Shown one piece after another: positions 1-10,180 of a DNA stretch of 64,000 nucleotides. Each line of letters starts with the position of its first letter. The stretch's first letter is position 1. The notes under the pieces were generated by a model. That model searched no databases, was not told where the DNA came from, and saw nothing but the letters and a program-made list of their open reading frames with translations. The DNA lies in contig BQJR01000001.1 in NCBI GenBank assembly GCA_021604805.1, positions 310,001 through 374,000 on the forward strand, read 5' to 3'. The DNA is from Planctomycetota bacterium. Its GTDB lineage: Bacteria; Planctomycetota; B15-G4. The position numbers and the translations under genes were made by a program.

Positions 1-362
1 TAGATCAGGTCGCCGAGCAGGATCGGCACCTGGTTGCCGTAGGTGGCGTTGAGCGTGGGCACTTGGCGGCGCACGTCGGCGCCGTCGAGCACGTCGTCGT
101 GGAGCAAGGTGGCCATGTGCAGCGCTTCGAGCATGGCGCCGATGGACGCCAGCTCAGCGAGCTTGTCGGAGCCGCCCACGAGCCCGCCGCAGAGGTGCAC
201 CAGCGCGGGGCGCAGGCGCTTGCCGGAGTACTGACCGATGTGCTCCATGAGCTCGTGCACCGACGCGGTGTCGTCGCGCAGCAGCTCTTCGCGCATGAGG
301 CGGTCGGTCTCGGCCATGCCGACGGACACGGGTTCCATGATGTCGTGCTTGAGCAGGCTCAA
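1..362 (-). CDS. Polyprenyl diphosphate synthase, N-terminal part (cut by window edge)
   Basis: About 120 codons of an all-trans polyprenyl synthetase, which condenses isopentenyl diphosphate onto an allylic diphosphate to make the side chain of a quinone or a longer carrier lipid. The translated piece has the substrate-binding GKRLRP at residues 47-52 and the first aspartate-rich motif DDVLD at 89-93, the Mg-diphosphate site. The second Asp-rich motif lies beyond the edge. I start it at TTG 362-360, which overlaps the mobA stop and has GGAG 8 nt upstream; an ATG at 338 is an alternative without a ribosome site. It is the last visible gene of a tatA-mobA-prenyltransferase operon. Chain length cannot be judged from this part. 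Confidence 0.85.
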   Translation of the reverse strand, partial: MSLLKHDIMEPVSVGMAETDRLMREELLRDDTASVHELMEHIGQYSGKRLRPALVHLCGGLVGGSDKLAELASIGAMLEALHMATLLHDDVLDGADVRRQVPTLNATYGNQVPILLGDLI

Positions 363-997
363 GGGAGGTCTCCTCGCCGTGCGGCGCGTAGGTCGTCTTG
401 GGTGTCGAGGTCGCAGAGGTAGCCGCGCTGGGGATCGAGGTCGTGGAGTTCCACGGCAGGCACCTCGCAGACCGTCAGCGCATCCAGCAGACTTAGCATG
501 GAACGCCCCCCGGATGCGAGCCGCGCCTGGAGCGCGGGCAGGCTCGCGCGCGCCCAGAGTGCGTGAAAGGGCTGACGACCGGCCTCGTCGCGCACCACCA
601 CCGCCTGCGCCGCGCGGGCTCGCGCGCGAGCCAGCAGCGCGCGCACGACGGCTTCACTGGGACGCAGCAGGTCGCAGGGCAGCACGAGCACCCAGGCGTG
701 GCGTGCGGCGGCGAGGCCGGGGAGCAGGCCGGCGAGCGGACCGGCGAGTTCGGGGTCGTCGCGGACGCGGCGAGCGCTCGGCGGGAGCGGCAGCGCGGCC
801 TCGCCGTCGGCGAGCAGCACGTCGTCGCTGAGGCGCAGCGCGAGTTCCAGGCTCGGGTCGACGAGTCGCGCGCCGTGCAGCTCACGCGTGGGTTTGTCGC
901 CCCCCATGCGGCGTCCGGCGCCGCCTGCCAGCACGAGCACCGACAGATCGGCGAGCGGCAGCGCGGCCCCCGGCGACGAGCTCGGCTCGCGACTCAC
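359..997 (-). CDS. mobA: Molybdenum cofactor guanylyltransferase MobA
   Basis: A 212-residue nucleotidyltransferase that joins GMP from GTP to molybdopterin, giving the MGD cofactor of DMSO-reductase-family enzymes. The signature LVLAGGAGRRMGGDKP is at residues 21-36; ELAGPLAGLLPGL and LVLPCDLLRP follow in the family order, the latter carrying the metal-binding Asp. Length is normal for the family. GTG start at 997, four bases after the tatA stop; its TGA overlaps the TTG start of the prenyl synthase. The placement next to tatA makes sense because MGD enzymes are typical Tat substrates. The closely related CTP-using MocA is less likely, given the MobA-type GGDKP loop. Confidence 0.85.
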   Translation of the reverse strand: MSREPSSSPGAALPLADLSVLVLAGGAGRRMGGDKPTRELHGARLVDPSLELALRLSDDVLLADGEAALPLPPSARRVRDDPELAGPLAGLLPGLAAARHAWVLVLPCDLLRPSEAVVRALLARARARAAQAVVVRDEAGRQPFHALWARASLPALQARLASGGRSMLSLLDALTVCEVPAVELHDLDPQRGYLCDLDTQDDLRAARRGDLP

Positions 998-1001
998 GCG
1001 C

Positions 1002-1238
1002 TCAGCCCTTGTTGCTGGGCTCGTCGTCGGCAGGCTTGCTGGCTTCGTCGTTGAGCCGGCGCGCGTCAGCCTCGCCGTCTTTGAGGCCCTTCTTGAACTC
1101 GGTGATGCCCGAGCCCAGCGAGCGTGCGAGCCCCGGGATCTTGCGTCCGAAGAGCAGCAGCACGATCACCAGGATGATGACCAGCTCCATGCCACCGGGC
1201 ATGCCCAGGAAAGCGAGCGAAGCAGGCGTTGTGGTCAC
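1002..1238 (-). CDS. tatA: Twin-arginine translocase subunit TatA/E
   Basis: A 78-residue pore component of the Tat system, which moves folded proteins across the inner membrane. One N-terminal transmembrane helix (about residues 17-31) is followed by the [13 protein letters not shown] hinge and a charged amphipathic helix, exactly the TatA layout, then an acidic tail. GTG start with GGAG 9 nt upstream; the in-frame ATGs at residues 13 and 17 would remove conserved-looking AFLGMPG residues before the helix. TatB is unlikely because the protein is short and lacks the longer amphipathic region. tatC is not in the window. Confidence 0.9.
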   Translation of the reverse strand: MTTTPASLAFLGMPGGMELVIILVIVLLLFGRKIPGLARSLGSGITEFKKGLKDGEADARRLNDEASKPADDEPSNKG

Positions 1239-1276
1239 AGCGATCTCCAGCGGGCCCAGCGGCGCGACAGCTCCCG

Positions 1277-1282
1277 AGTATA
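1277..1282 (-). promoter_or_regulatory. Probable -10 box for the tatA-mobA operon
   Basis: TATACT on the minus strand, 38 bases before the tatA GTG, is close to the sigma-70 -10 consensus in a very GC-rich gap. No -35 hexamer at 16-18 nt spacing is convincing, so this is a partial promoter call. The rest of the 1239-1374 gap holds a repeated CGAGGCCGG word and no gene. Confidence 0.4.
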
Positions 1283-1374
1283 GGTCGACGAGCGCACCGG
1301 ATCGTCAGCGAAAGGTCGCGAAGCCGGAGCTTTCCCGGCCTCGTGAGCTCTGCCGGCCTCGTGCGCCTTCCCGA

Positions 1375-2270
1375 TCAGGACGCGCTGCGCGTGGACATGC
1401 CGGCCTTCTCGAGCGCCGCGACCATCGCGTCGCCGATGCCCGCCGGCGTGTCCGCCATGGTGACGCCCACAGCTTCGAGCGCCGCGATCTTCTCCGCCGC
1501 CGTCCCCGAACCGCCCGAGATGATCGCGCCGGCGTGACCCATGCGCTTGCCGGGCGGCGCCGTGGCGCCAGCGATGAAGCCCGCGACGGGCTTGGTCATG
1601 TGCTCGCGGATGTACTCGGCGGCGGCTTCCTCTGCCGTGCCACCGATCTCGCCGATCATCACGACCGCGTCGGTGCCGCTGTCGGCTTGGAAGGCCGAGA
1701 GCACGTCGATGAAGTCGGTGCCGTTCACCGGGTCGCCGCCGATACCCACACACGTGCTCTGGCCGAGACCGAGCGTGGTGAGCTGCCAGACGGCTTCGTA
1801 AGTGAGCGTGCCGCTGCGCGAGAGCACGCCGATGCGACCGGGCCGGTGGATGTAGCCGGGCATGATCCCGATCTTGCACTCGCCGGGCGTGATCACGCCG
1901 GGGCAGTTGGGGCCCACGAGACGCGTGCCGCTGCCCTTGAGCGCTTGCTTCACGCGCATCATGTCGACCACCGGGATGCCCTCGGTGATGCAGACCACGA
2001 GTTCCACGCCCGCGCCGGCAGCTTCGAGGATCGCGTCGGCGGCGAAGGGCGGCGGGACGTAGATCGCGCTCGCGTTCGCACCCGTTTCTGCAACCGCTTC
2101 GGCCACGCTGTCGAAGAGCGGCACGCCGAGCTCGGTGCCGCCGCCCTTACCGGGCGTGACGCCAGCCACCATGCGCGTGCCGTACTCGATGGCCTGCTTG
2201 CTGTGGAACATGCCGGTCTTGCCGGTGAGTCCCTGCGTGAGGACGCGCGTGTCTTTGTCGACGAAGATGC

Positions 2271-2274
<4 letters not shown>
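1375..2274 (-). CDS. sucD: Succinyl-CoA synthetase alpha subunit
   Basis: A 299-residue alpha subunit of the TCA-cycle enzyme that converts succinyl-CoA to succinate with formation of ATP or GTP. It has the CoA-binding Rossmann domain at the N-terminus, GPNCPGVI in the middle, and the active-site phosphohistidine in GHAGAI at residue 247, matching the E. coli position within one residue. ATG 2274-2272 overlaps the sucC stop as ATGA, so the two subunits are translationally coupled; longer upstream readings merely overlap sucC. Shared promoter with sucC at 3449-3477. Confidence 0.97.
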
Positions 2275-3440
<1,166 letters not shown>

Positions 3441-3448
3441 CCGCGACG

Positions 3449-3477
3449 GTGTAACGGTCGGCCACGCTCTCGGTCAA
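3449..3477 (-). promoter_or_regulatory. Promoter of sucCD
   Basis: Minus-strand TTGACC (3477-3472), a 17-nt spacer and TTACAC (3454-3449). Expected transcription start falls at 3441-3443, right at the sucC ATG, which fits the absence of a ribosome site. Confidence 0.55.
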
Positions 3478-3515
3478 GCCGCGTCACGCACACACGCCGA
3501 GCTTCTTGACGCGCG

Positions 3516-4658
3516 ATGTTTTCCACTGGACTCTGCGCACGCTCACCACTCCCGGATCGACCCGCGCTTCCCGTGAACGGCTTGCTCACACGACGCCAGA
3601 TCGACGCCCTGCGCGCGCAGGGTGCCATCCGCCTCGCAAGCGACCTCGATCCCACCCAGTGCCAGCCGACCACGCTCGACTTGCGCTTGGGTGAGCACGC
3701 GCTCGCCATCGAAGCCGGCTTCTTGCCGCGTGGTGGTTCCGTGAAGAATCGTGCCGCGAGTCTTGCGCGCGAACGTCTGGATCTGCGCGAGGGCGCGGTG
3801 CTCAAGCGCGGTCAAGTTTATCTGGTGCCGCTGCTCGAATCGCTCGCGCTCCCCGAGGGGCTGCGCGCGCGCGCGAACCCGCGTTCGTCCACGGGGCGCA
3901 TCGACGTGTTCACCCGACTGCTCGTAGACGGCGGTGATCGCTTCGACGACGTGCCCGCGGGCTACACGGGCCCTCTCTGGGTCGAAGTGTTGCCGCGTTC
4001 CTTCGACGTGCGCGTGCGCACCGGCCTGCGCTTGAACCAGCTCCGCTTCCTGCGCGGCGACCCGCTGTTGCGCGACGACGAGCTCGCCCAACGTGTGCTC
4101 AGCGACGACCTGCTCCCGGGCAGCGAAGCGCCCCCCATCCACAACGCCAGCCTGCTGCTCGGTCTGTCGGTGCGCGCCGAGTCACCCGGTGCGCCGATCG
4201 GTTGGCGCGCCCGCCACGAGACTCCCGTGCTCGATCTCACGAGCGCGCGGCCGCACGATCCGCACGCTTTCTTCGAGCCCGTCTTCCCCGATCAGCGCGA
4301 CGGTTTGATCCTGCAGCCGGAGGCTTTCTACATCTTGGCCTCGTCGGAGCGGGTGCGCGTGCCTCCCGACCTGGCCGCCGAGATGTTGCCCTGGGACGTC
4401 GGCATGGGCGAGCTGCGCACGAACTACGCGGGCTTCTTCGACCCCGGTTTCGGTTGGGGGCCCGCGGCGCCCAGCGGTGCCGCCGCCGTGCTCGAGGTGC
4501 GCCCGCACGACGTGCCCTTCCACGTGGAGCACGGGCAGGCGATCTTCCGCCTGCAGTTCTCGCGCACCGTGGAGCCTGCCGCGCAGCTCTACGGCGAAGG
4601 CGGCTCGGCCTACCAGAACCAAGGCCTGCAGCTGGCGCGCTACTTCGCGCAGCCCTGA
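3516..4658 (+). CDS. dcd: dCTP deaminase, long two-domain form
   Basis: A 380-residue 2'-deoxycytidine 5'-triphosphate deaminase (long form with N- and C-terminal DCD domains), supplying dUTP for thymidylate synthesis. It begins LLTRRQIDALRAQGAI, has LDLRLGEHA and ARANPRSSTGRIDVFTR (about residues 120-136), and a second half with a related beta-rich fold (residues ~210-380) ending in GGSAYQNQGLQLARYF. Ordinary Dcd has about 190 residues, so this is a duplicated version known mainly from alphaproteobacteria and relatives. The ATG at 3516 gives a 19-residue leader; GTG at 3573, just before NGLLTRRQ, is an equally plausible start. Stands alone, convergent with pyk. Confidence 0.85.
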   Translation: MFSTGLCARSPLPDRPALPVNGLLTRRQIDALRAQGAIRLASDLDPTQCQPTTLDLRLGEHALAIEAGFLPRGGSVKNRAASLARERLDLREGAVLKRGQVYLVPLLESLALPEGLRARANPRSSTGRIDVFTRLLVDGGDRFDDVPAGYTGPLWVEVLPRSFDVRVRTGLRLNQLRFLRGDPLLRDDELAQRVLSDDLLPGSEAPPIHNASLLLGLSVRAESPGAPIGWRARHETPVLDLTSARPHDPHAFFEPVFPDQRDGLILQPEAFYILASSERVRVPPDLAAEMLPWDVGMGELRTNYAGFFDPGFGWGPAAPSGAAAVLEVRPHDVPFHVEHGQAIFRLQFSRTVEPAAQLYGEGGSAYQNQGLQLARYFAQP

Positions 4659-4659
4659 T

Positions 4660-4687
4660 CACAGCGCGCAGCACGTGGCGCGCTGTG
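4660..4687. terminator. Hairpin between convergent dcd and pyk
   Basis: Perfect 10-bp stem (4660-4669 with 4678-4687) and an 8-nt loop, beginning two bases after the dcd stop. No T run follows on either strand, so it is a terminator-like or mRNA-stabilising hairpin serving the convergent gap. Confidence 0.5.
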
Positions 4688-4754
4688 CGGGTTCTCGAAG
4701 CTCGCGCACGGGGCTGCAGTGCGCGCGGTTGAACGCGAGCAGCCCGCCGGTCCG

Positions 4755-6182
4755 TCAGGCCTCGCCGACCGTGTGGATGTGCAGCGAGTTCGTCGCGCCG
4801 GTGGACACCTGTTCACCGCAGATGATGACCATGCGATCGCCCTTCTTCACCAGGCGACGCTTGCGCAGCAAGGTCTCGGCTTCGTGGATCATCGCGTCGA
4901 CGCTGCGCGCCTTGCCGATCTCCAACGGGTGCACGCCCCAGAAGAACTTCATGCGACGCAGTGACGTGTCGTTGGGCGAGAAGCCGTAGCAGTCGCGCGC
5001 CGTGCGCTGACTCGACACGAGGCGCGCCGTGCGGCCCGAGTTCGTGAAGGCCAAGACCGCGCGCGCACCGGAAGATCGCGCCGCCACACGCGCCGCGCGC
5101 GTGACAGCCTGCGCAGGGTCTTCCACGAGGAAGGCGTTGCCCTCCCACTCGGGGTAGAAGGCCGGTTCGCGCTCGGTCTCGGAGGCCACGTCGTGCAGCA
5201 CGCCCACGGCCTTCACCGGGTGCAGGCCCACGGCGGTCTCGCCCGAGAGCATCAGCGCGTCGGTGCCTTCGAGCACGGCGTTGGCGATGTCGGAGACCTC
5301 GGCGCGCGTGGGCGTCGGGCGTTCGATCATCGACTCGAGCATCTGCGTGGCGGTGATCACGGGCACGCGTCGTTCGAGCGCGCGACGGATGATGCGCTTC
5401 TGCGCGAGCGGCACGCGCTCCACGCCGATCTCCACGCCGAGGTCGCCGCGCGCGACCATCACGCCGCTGGCCACGTCCATGATCGCGTCGAGGTTCTGCA
5501 GCGCTTCGGCGCGTTCGATCTTGGCGATCACGAAGGCCGAGCTGCCGTGCTTCTCGAGCAGCCTGCGCAGGCTCATCACGTCGCTGGCGTCTTGCACGAA
5601 GGAGAGCGCCACGGCGTCGACACCGAGCTCCACGCCCAGCTTCATGTCGCGCTTGTCCTTGCGCGTGAGCGCTTTCACGCCGAGGTCGGAGCCGGGGATG
5701 TTGACGCCCTGGCGCGAACGCAGCACCCCTCCGGTGACGACCTGCGCGATCACGCCCGCGCCTCGGCGTGCGGTCACGCGCAGCTCGAGCAAGCCGTCGG
5801 CCAAGCGGATCACGCTGCCCTTCTTGAGCCGCTTGATCGCGCCCGCCGCTTCCACGTAGAGGCACGCCTCCGTGCCGACGCCGTGGCCCTCCACGACCTC
5901 CACCGACTTGCCGTTGCGCAGCCGCACGGCGTCGTCCTGCATGCGGCCGACACGCATCTTCGGGCCCGACAAGTCCTGCAAGATCGCCACGTGTTCGTCG
6001 AGCTCCGCCGCCACGCGCCGGATGTCGGCGACCACTGCCCGGAAGAACTCTTCGTCGCCGTGACTGAAGTTGAGCCGGAAGACATCCACACCGGCGCGCA
6101 CCAGCTTGCGCAACATGGTCGCCGACGAGGTCGCCGGGCCCACCGTTGCCACGATGCGCGTCTTGCGCGTTCTGTGTTTCAT
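4755..6182 (-). CDS. pyk: Pyruvate kinase
   Basis: A 475-residue pyruvate kinase, transferring phosphate from PEP to ADP at the end of glycolysis. N-terminal KTRIVATVGPATSS and LNFSHG, the catalytic-lysine segment IAKIERAEAL, Mg-binding VARGDLGVEIG, and RAEVSDIANAVLEGTDALML with SGETA are all intact; the C-terminal allosteric domain has the usual length. ATG 6182 overlaps the icd stop (TGATG), so icd and pyk are translationally coupled. No phosphohistidine extension is present. Confidence 0.97.
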   Translation of the reverse strand: MKHRTRKTRIVATVGPATSSATMLRKLVRAGVDVFRLNFSHGDEEFFRAVVADIRRVAAELDEHVAILQDLSGPKMRVGRMQDDAVRLRNGKSVEVVEGHGVGTEACLYVEAAGAIKRLKKGSVIRLADGLLELRVTARRGAGVIAQVVTGGVLRSRQGVNIPGSDLGVKALTRKDKRDMKLGVELGVDAVALSFVQDASDVMSLRRLLEKHGSSAFVIAKIERAEALQNLDAIMDVASGVMVARGDLGVEIGVERVPLAQKRIIRRALERRVPVITATQMLESMIERPTPTRAEVSDIANAVLEGTDALMLSGETAVGLHPVKAVGVLHDVASETEREPAFYPEWEGNAFLVEDPAQAVTRAARVAARSSGARAVLAFTNSGRTARLVSSQRTARDCYGFSPNDTSLRRMKFFWGVHPLEIGKARSVDAMIHEAETLLRKRRLVKKGDRMVIICGEQVSTGATNSLHIHTVGEA

Positions 6183-7270
6183 CAGGCCTCGAGCGCGCGA
6201 ATGATCGCGCGGCCCATCTCCTTGGTGCCGGCGGCGCCTTGGTGACTGCGACCGGGGCGCAGGTCGTAGGTCACGTGCGTGCCCTCGGCCACGACCTTGG
6301 CCACGGCGCGTTCGAGGCGATCCCCTGCGCTGACCTCACCGAGGTGACGCAGCATCAGCACACCCGAGAGGATCATCGCCATCGGGTTGACCTTGTCTTG
6401 GCCCGCGTACTTCGGCGCGCTGCCGTGCACCGGCTCGAAGAGCGCGCCGCCCTCGCCGATGTTCGCGCCCGGCGCCACGCCCAGCCCGCCCACCAGCGCG
6501 GCGCACAGGTCGCTCATGATGTCGCCGTAGAGGTTCGGCAGCACGAGCACGTCGTAGTTCTCGGGCGTCTGCACGAGCTGCATCGCCATGTTGTCCACGA
6601 TGCGGTCGTCGAACTCGATGTCGGAGTTCTTCGCGGCGACCTCGCGCGCGACGTCGAGGAACAGGCCGTCACTGAACTTCATGATGTTGGCTTTGTGCAC
6701 CGCCGTGACCTTCTTGCGGCCGTTGGCGCGCGCGTAGTCGAAGGCGTACTGCACCACACGCTCGGTGCCCGACACGCTGATCGGCTTGATCGAGATGCCG
6801 GGGTGCGTGCCGATCTTGGAATCGGGACGGAACTCCTGGATGAACTCGAGCAGCTTGCCGGTGTCGTCGGCGTCGCGTTCGAACTCGATGCCGGCGTAGA
6901 GGTCTTCGGTGTTCTCGCGCACGACCACGAGGTCGATGTCCTTGTAGCGCGACGACACACCTTCGTAGGTCTTGCACGGACGCACGCAGGCGTAGAGGTC
7001 GAGCTCCTTGCGCAGCTGCACGTTCACCGAGCGGAAGCCCTTGCCCACTGGCGTGGTGATCGGCGCCTTGATGCCGACCTTGTTGGTGCGCAGCGACTCG
7101 AGCACGCTCTCGGGCAGCGGCGTGCCCTGCGCTTCCATCACGTCGATGCCAGCTTCCTGCACGTCCCAGTTGAAGGCGACCCCCGTGGCTTCGAGGCATT
7201 CGCGCGTGACCTCTGCGATCTCAGGGCCGATGCCGTCACCGCGAATGAGGGTCACGTTGTGGGTCGTCAT
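6182..7270 (-). CDS. icd: NAD-type isocitrate dehydrogenase (IDH/IPMDH family)
   Basis: A 362-residue beta-decarboxylating dehydrogenase. RGDGIGPEI at the N-terminus, [15 protein letters not shown], the catalytic Lys in AVHKANIMK and [17 protein letters not shown] identify an isocitrate rather than an isopropylmalate dehydrogenase. The short form without the E. coli Icd insert is usually the NAD-dependent kind. It oxidises isocitrate to 2-oxoglutarate in the TCA cycle. Start at ATG 7270 with GGAG about 9 nt upstream; a longer in-frame reading to 7354 is Arg-rich and unsupported. Homoisocitrate dehydrogenase is the main alternative, judged unlikely without lysine-pathway neighbours. Confidence 0.88.
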   Translation of the reverse strand: MTTHNVTLIRGDGIGPEIAEVTRECLEATGVAFNWDVQEAGIDVMEAQGTPLPESVLESLRTNKVGIKAPITTPVGKGFRSVNVQLRKELDLYACVRPCKTYEGVSSRYKDIDLVVVRENTEDLYAGIEFERDADDTGKLLEFIQEFRPDSKIGTHPGISIKPISVSGTERVVQYAFDYARANGRKKVTAVHKANIMKFSDGLFLDVAREVAAKNSDIEFDDRIVDNMAMQLVQTPENYDVLVLPNLYGDIMSDLCAALVGGLGVAPGANIGEGGALFEPVHGSAPKYAGQDKVNPMAMILSGVLMLRHLGEVSAGDRLERAVAKVVAEGTHVTYDLRPGRSHQGAAGTKEMGRAIIRALEA

Positions 7271-7352
7271 GGAGCTGCTCCGTGGAGGGTGGTCGACGGG
7301 CGACGCGCGGGTCGCGTCGGCCCGGGTCGCTGAGCGACGTGCCGAGCCCCCC

Positions 7353-7382
7353 ATTCTGAGCGTGCAGGGTGGTCGGGATCAA
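7353..7382 (-). promoter_or_regulatory. Promoter of icd-pyk
   Basis: Minus-strand TTGATC (7382-7377), an 18-nt spacer and CAGAAT (7358-7353), giving a leader of about 75 nt that contains a GTCGCT/AGCGAC hairpin. The A/T-containing boxes stand out in a GC-rich gap. Confidence 0.45.
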
Positions 7383-7429
7383 TAACTGCTGGGAATGCTC
7401 ACGAGCGGGCGGGCCGCGGACCGCTGGCC

Positions 7430-8539
7430 TCAGCCTTGCTCGGGACCCGTGGACCCGAAGAGTCCGTTGTCGCGCAGGAAGGCCTCGAGGCGCTCGTCGA
7501 ACAGGGGGCTGTCGGGATGTCGCAACTTGCCCAGCTCGAGAGCTCGATGGAACTCGCGGTGGTCGAGGAGCTGCAGATACAGCTCGGCGATCTGCAGCCA
7601 GGTCTCGGGCGTGTCAGTGCCCTCTTTCACGCTGCGTTGAAGCGTGCCGATGGCGGCGCGGCCGTCGTAGACCTCGCGCCAGCGGGCGTAGGCCACTTCG
7701 GCGTCTGCTTCGCGGCCTGCGCGCGCGAGCAGCTGCGCCCGTAGATTGAGCGCCTCTTCGTGCGTGGGCCAAGCCGCCAGCAGCTTGGCGTTGGCAGCGA
7801 GCGCTTCCTCCACCTGATCTTCGGCGGCGAGCAGCTCCGACCAAGCGTGCTGCGCCTTGAGGTAGTCGGCGTCGAGTTCCAACGCGGCACTGAGGTGGGC
7901 GCGCGCAGGGGCGAGACGTTCCAGCGTGAGTTCACACAGCCCGAGCCCGTAGTGCATGCGGCTGAGTTCTTTGTCGACGGCGGCTTGTTGCTGCGCGCGC
8001 CATGACGCCACCTGGCTCTCGGACTCTCCGCGGCTCGGGTCGATCGCTGGCTCCACCGGCGACGCGAGCGCCACGCGGAAAGCCGCCGCCGCGCGCTCGT
8101 ACTCCCCACGCTTGTAGAGCGCGAAGGCATGCACTCGACGTCCGGCCCAGCCGCGCCACCAATCGCTGGGCATGCGTTCGATGCCCGCGCTCATCAGCTC
8201 GACGCAGCGACCGTAGTCATCGAGTTGGTACGCGGCCCAGCCGGCCAGCACTTGCGCTTGCGGCACGGGCGGTGAAGCCTCGAGCAGCGGAGTGAGCAAC
8301 GTCTCCACGAGTTCGTTGCGACCGTTGAGCATCAAGCGTTCGGCTTCCGCGAGGCGCGCCTGCGAGGAGTCGCTGAGTTGCCGAGGCGGTGACGGCGTGG
8401 GTTTCGACGCGTCGCCGCAGGCAGCGAGCGGCAACGAGATCGCGACCAGCAAGAGCACCGTGAGCCGCGCCACACTCCGCACACGCGACTCGCACGCGGC
8501 CCACGTTGTGCGGGCGTCGGACTGAACTCGCCCGAGCAT
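7430..8539 (-). CDS. TPR-repeat lipoprotein
   Basis: A 369-residue predicted lipoprotein: a Leu/Val-rich helix at residues 26-38 leads to the lipobox LAAC with the lipidated Cys at 41. The remainder is a string of degenerate tetratricopeptide helices (for example YERAAAAFRVAL and ARAHLSAALELDADYLKA), so a protein-binding scaffold on the periplasmic face of a membrane. Start ATG 8539 overlaps the upstream stop as TGATG with GGAGG 11 nt before it. Last gene of the six-gene envelope cluster. FG-GAP/ASPIC proteins and TPR proteins are often paired in planctomycetes and acidobacteria. No catalytic motif. Confidence 0.8.
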   Translation of the reverse strand: MLGRVQSDARTTWAACESRVRSVARLTVLLLVAISLPLAACGDASKPTPSPPRQLSDSSQARLAEAERLMLNGRNELVETLLTPLLEASPPVPQAQVLAGWAAYQLDDYGRCVELMSAGIERMPSDWWRGWAGRRVHAFALYKRGEYERAAAAFRVALASPVEPAIDPSRGESESQVASWRAQQQAAVDKELSRMHYGLGLCELTLERLAPARAHLSAALELDADYLKAQHAWSELLAAEDQVEEALAANAKLLAAWPTHEEALNLRAQLLARAGREADAEVAYARWREVYDGRAAIGTLQRSVKEGTDTPETWLQIAELYLQLLDHREFHRALELGKLRHPDSPLFDERLEAFLRDNGLFGSTGPEQG

Positions 8540-10176
8540 CACTCGCCCTCCAGCGGCAGGCTCAGTGCGCCCGGATCGTCGACGCGTCGTGAGTGTCGGC
8601 TGCCGTCGGGCGCGATCCATTCCAGCGTGCCGGGCCCGCGCCAGGCGAACACGGGACGAGGGTCGCCCACGGCTTGGTAGCCCGCCGACGCGCGCACTTG
8701 GATCGAACGTTCACCCTCGGCGTCGCGCCACAACACGCGCGTACCGACGCCATCGGGATTCCCGGGCGGCCCCACGACGCGCACCTGCAGCGAGCGTGCG
8801 TTCGTGGTGCCGCGGTACACGCGCGGAGCGCCTGCGCGTTGCAGCACCACGAGGTCGAGCACGCCGTCGTCGTCGAGATCACCGGCAGCGAGCGCGCGGC
8901 TCACTTCGGCGACGTCGCCTGGCCACGCGGCTTCACTGAACTTGCCGTGACCGTCGTTGAGCCAGAGCGTGTCGGCTTGCGCGTAAGACGTGTCGGTGCC
9001 GGGCTCGCTCGCTTGGCGGTACACGTGTCCGTTCGCGTGCACGAGGTCGAGGTCGCCGTCGAGATCGAGATCGAACATGGCGGCCCCCCATCCGAGCAGG
9101 CGCTTGCTCGGCCCACCCACGCCGAGCGCGTCGGCGCGTTCACGGAAGCGCGCGGCGCCGTCGTTCGTGTAGAGCGCGTTCGACTCCATCGAGAAGTTGG
9201 TCACGAAGAGATCGTCGTCGCCATCGCCTTCGACATCGCCTGCGGTGAGTCCCATGCCCGCTTGCTCGCGACCTTGCGAACTCAGCGCGGCGCCGTGCAG
9301 CAGGCCGCGTTCCTCCACGCGCCCCGCTTCTCGCTGCAAGAACAGGAAGTTCGGCGTGGAGTCGTTCGTGACATACAGGTCGGGGCGGCCGTCGGTGTCG
9401 AAGTCGCCGTCGATCACGCCGAGGCCGTAGCCGTGCGCGGCGGGTTCGAAGCCCCACGCTTCGCTCGCGTCGACGAAGTGCCCGCCTTCGTTCAGGTAGA
9501 AACGATCAGCCTGCACGGGCAAGTTCTGCGGGCCGCACATGACCACGTGACCCTTCCACATGCAGTGGCGACCGCCCTCGCCGTGCAGCGGCGGCGCGTC
9601 GGGATCGAACTCGAGGTAGTTCACCACGTAGAGGTCGGGGTCGCCGTCCAGGTCCATGTCGCGCAGCACGGCCGAGGTGCTCCATGAGTTGCCGGCGGCG
9701 CCGAGCGCGTCGGTCTGCAGCTCGAAGCGCAGGTCGCCGCCGTTGAGCAGCAGCGCGTTGGCGCCGAGTCGCGTGAGGTAGAGGTCGCGCAGGCCGTCGC
9801 TGTTCACGTCGCCGACCGCCACGCCGTTGAAGAAGCCGGGCAGGTCGACGCCGCTCTCCGCCGTCACGTCGACGAAGTTCCAATCGCCATCGTTGCGGTA
9901 GAGCTTGTTGCTGCGTGTGTCGGCCGCGGCGCCGGCGGGGTACGGCCCGGGGTTCACGAACAGGACGTCGAGGTCACCGTCGCCATCGCCATCGAAGAGC
10001 GCGAGGCCGCCGCCGTTCACTTCGAGGATCGTGTCGGCGGTGTCGCGGCCGGTCTGCAGCGCGGCGAAGGGCAGCCCGTCGACGCGCGCGAGCCAGGCGT
10101 CGGGTTCGTCGGCGGGCGGAGCGCAGGCGCCGGCGGCGAGCAGCAGAGTGAGAGCGCAGAGCGACGGGCGGAGCAT
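8539..10176 (-). CDS. CRTAC1-family FG-GAP/ASPIC-UnbV lipoprotein
   Basis: A 545-residue exported protein. A short signal ends in GAC at residue 18 (probable lipobox). It is followed by FG-GAP/VCBS beta-propeller repeats with calcium loops such as FDGDGDGDLDVLF, DMDLDGDPDLYVV, DVEGDGDDDLFVT and DLDLDGDLDLVHA. The CRTAC1 signature pairs a Cys-containing segment (HCMWKGHVVMCGPQNLP) with ADRFYLNEGG. The last ~90 residues fit the ASPIC/UnbV domain (NPDGVGTRVLWRD, SAGYQAVGDPRPVFAWRG). Function is unknown; the fold suggests adhesion or ligand binding outside the cell. Lies between the membrane glycosyltransferase (4-base gap) and the TPR lipoprotein (1-base overlap). Confidence 0.88.
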   Translation of the reverse strand: MLRPSLCALTLLLAAGACAPPADEPDAWLARVDGLPFAALQTGRDTADTILEVNGGGLALFDGDGDGDLDVLFVNPGPYPAGAAADTRSNKLYRNDGDWNFVDVTAESGVDLPGFFNGVAVGDVNSDGLRDLYLTRLGANALLLNGGDLRFELQTDALGAAGNSWSTSAVLRDMDLDGDPDLYVVNYLEFDPDAPPLHGEGGRHCMWKGHVVMCGPQNLPVQADRFYLNEGGHFVDASEAWGFEPAAHGYGLGVIDGDFDTDGRPDLYVTNDSTPNFLFLQREAGRVEERGLLHGAALSSQGREQAGMGLTAGDVEGDGDDDLFVTNFSMESNALYTNDGAARFRERADALGVGGPSKRLLGWGAAMFDLDLDGDLDLVHANGHVYRQASEPGTDTSYAQADTLWLNDGHGKFSEAAWPGDVAEVSRALAAGDLDDDGVLDLVVLQRAGAPRVYRGTTNARSLQVRVVGPPGNPDGVGTRVLWRDAEGERSIQVRASAGYQAVGDPRPVFAWRGPGTLEWIAPDGSRHSRRVDDPGALSLPLEGE

Positions 10177-10180
10177 ACGG

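Noticed and set aside
3506..3511. TTGACG just before the dcd ATG as a -35 box
   Set aside because: No -10 hexamer at 16-18 nt spacing and it would place transcription inside the gene, unless the true start is GTG 3573.
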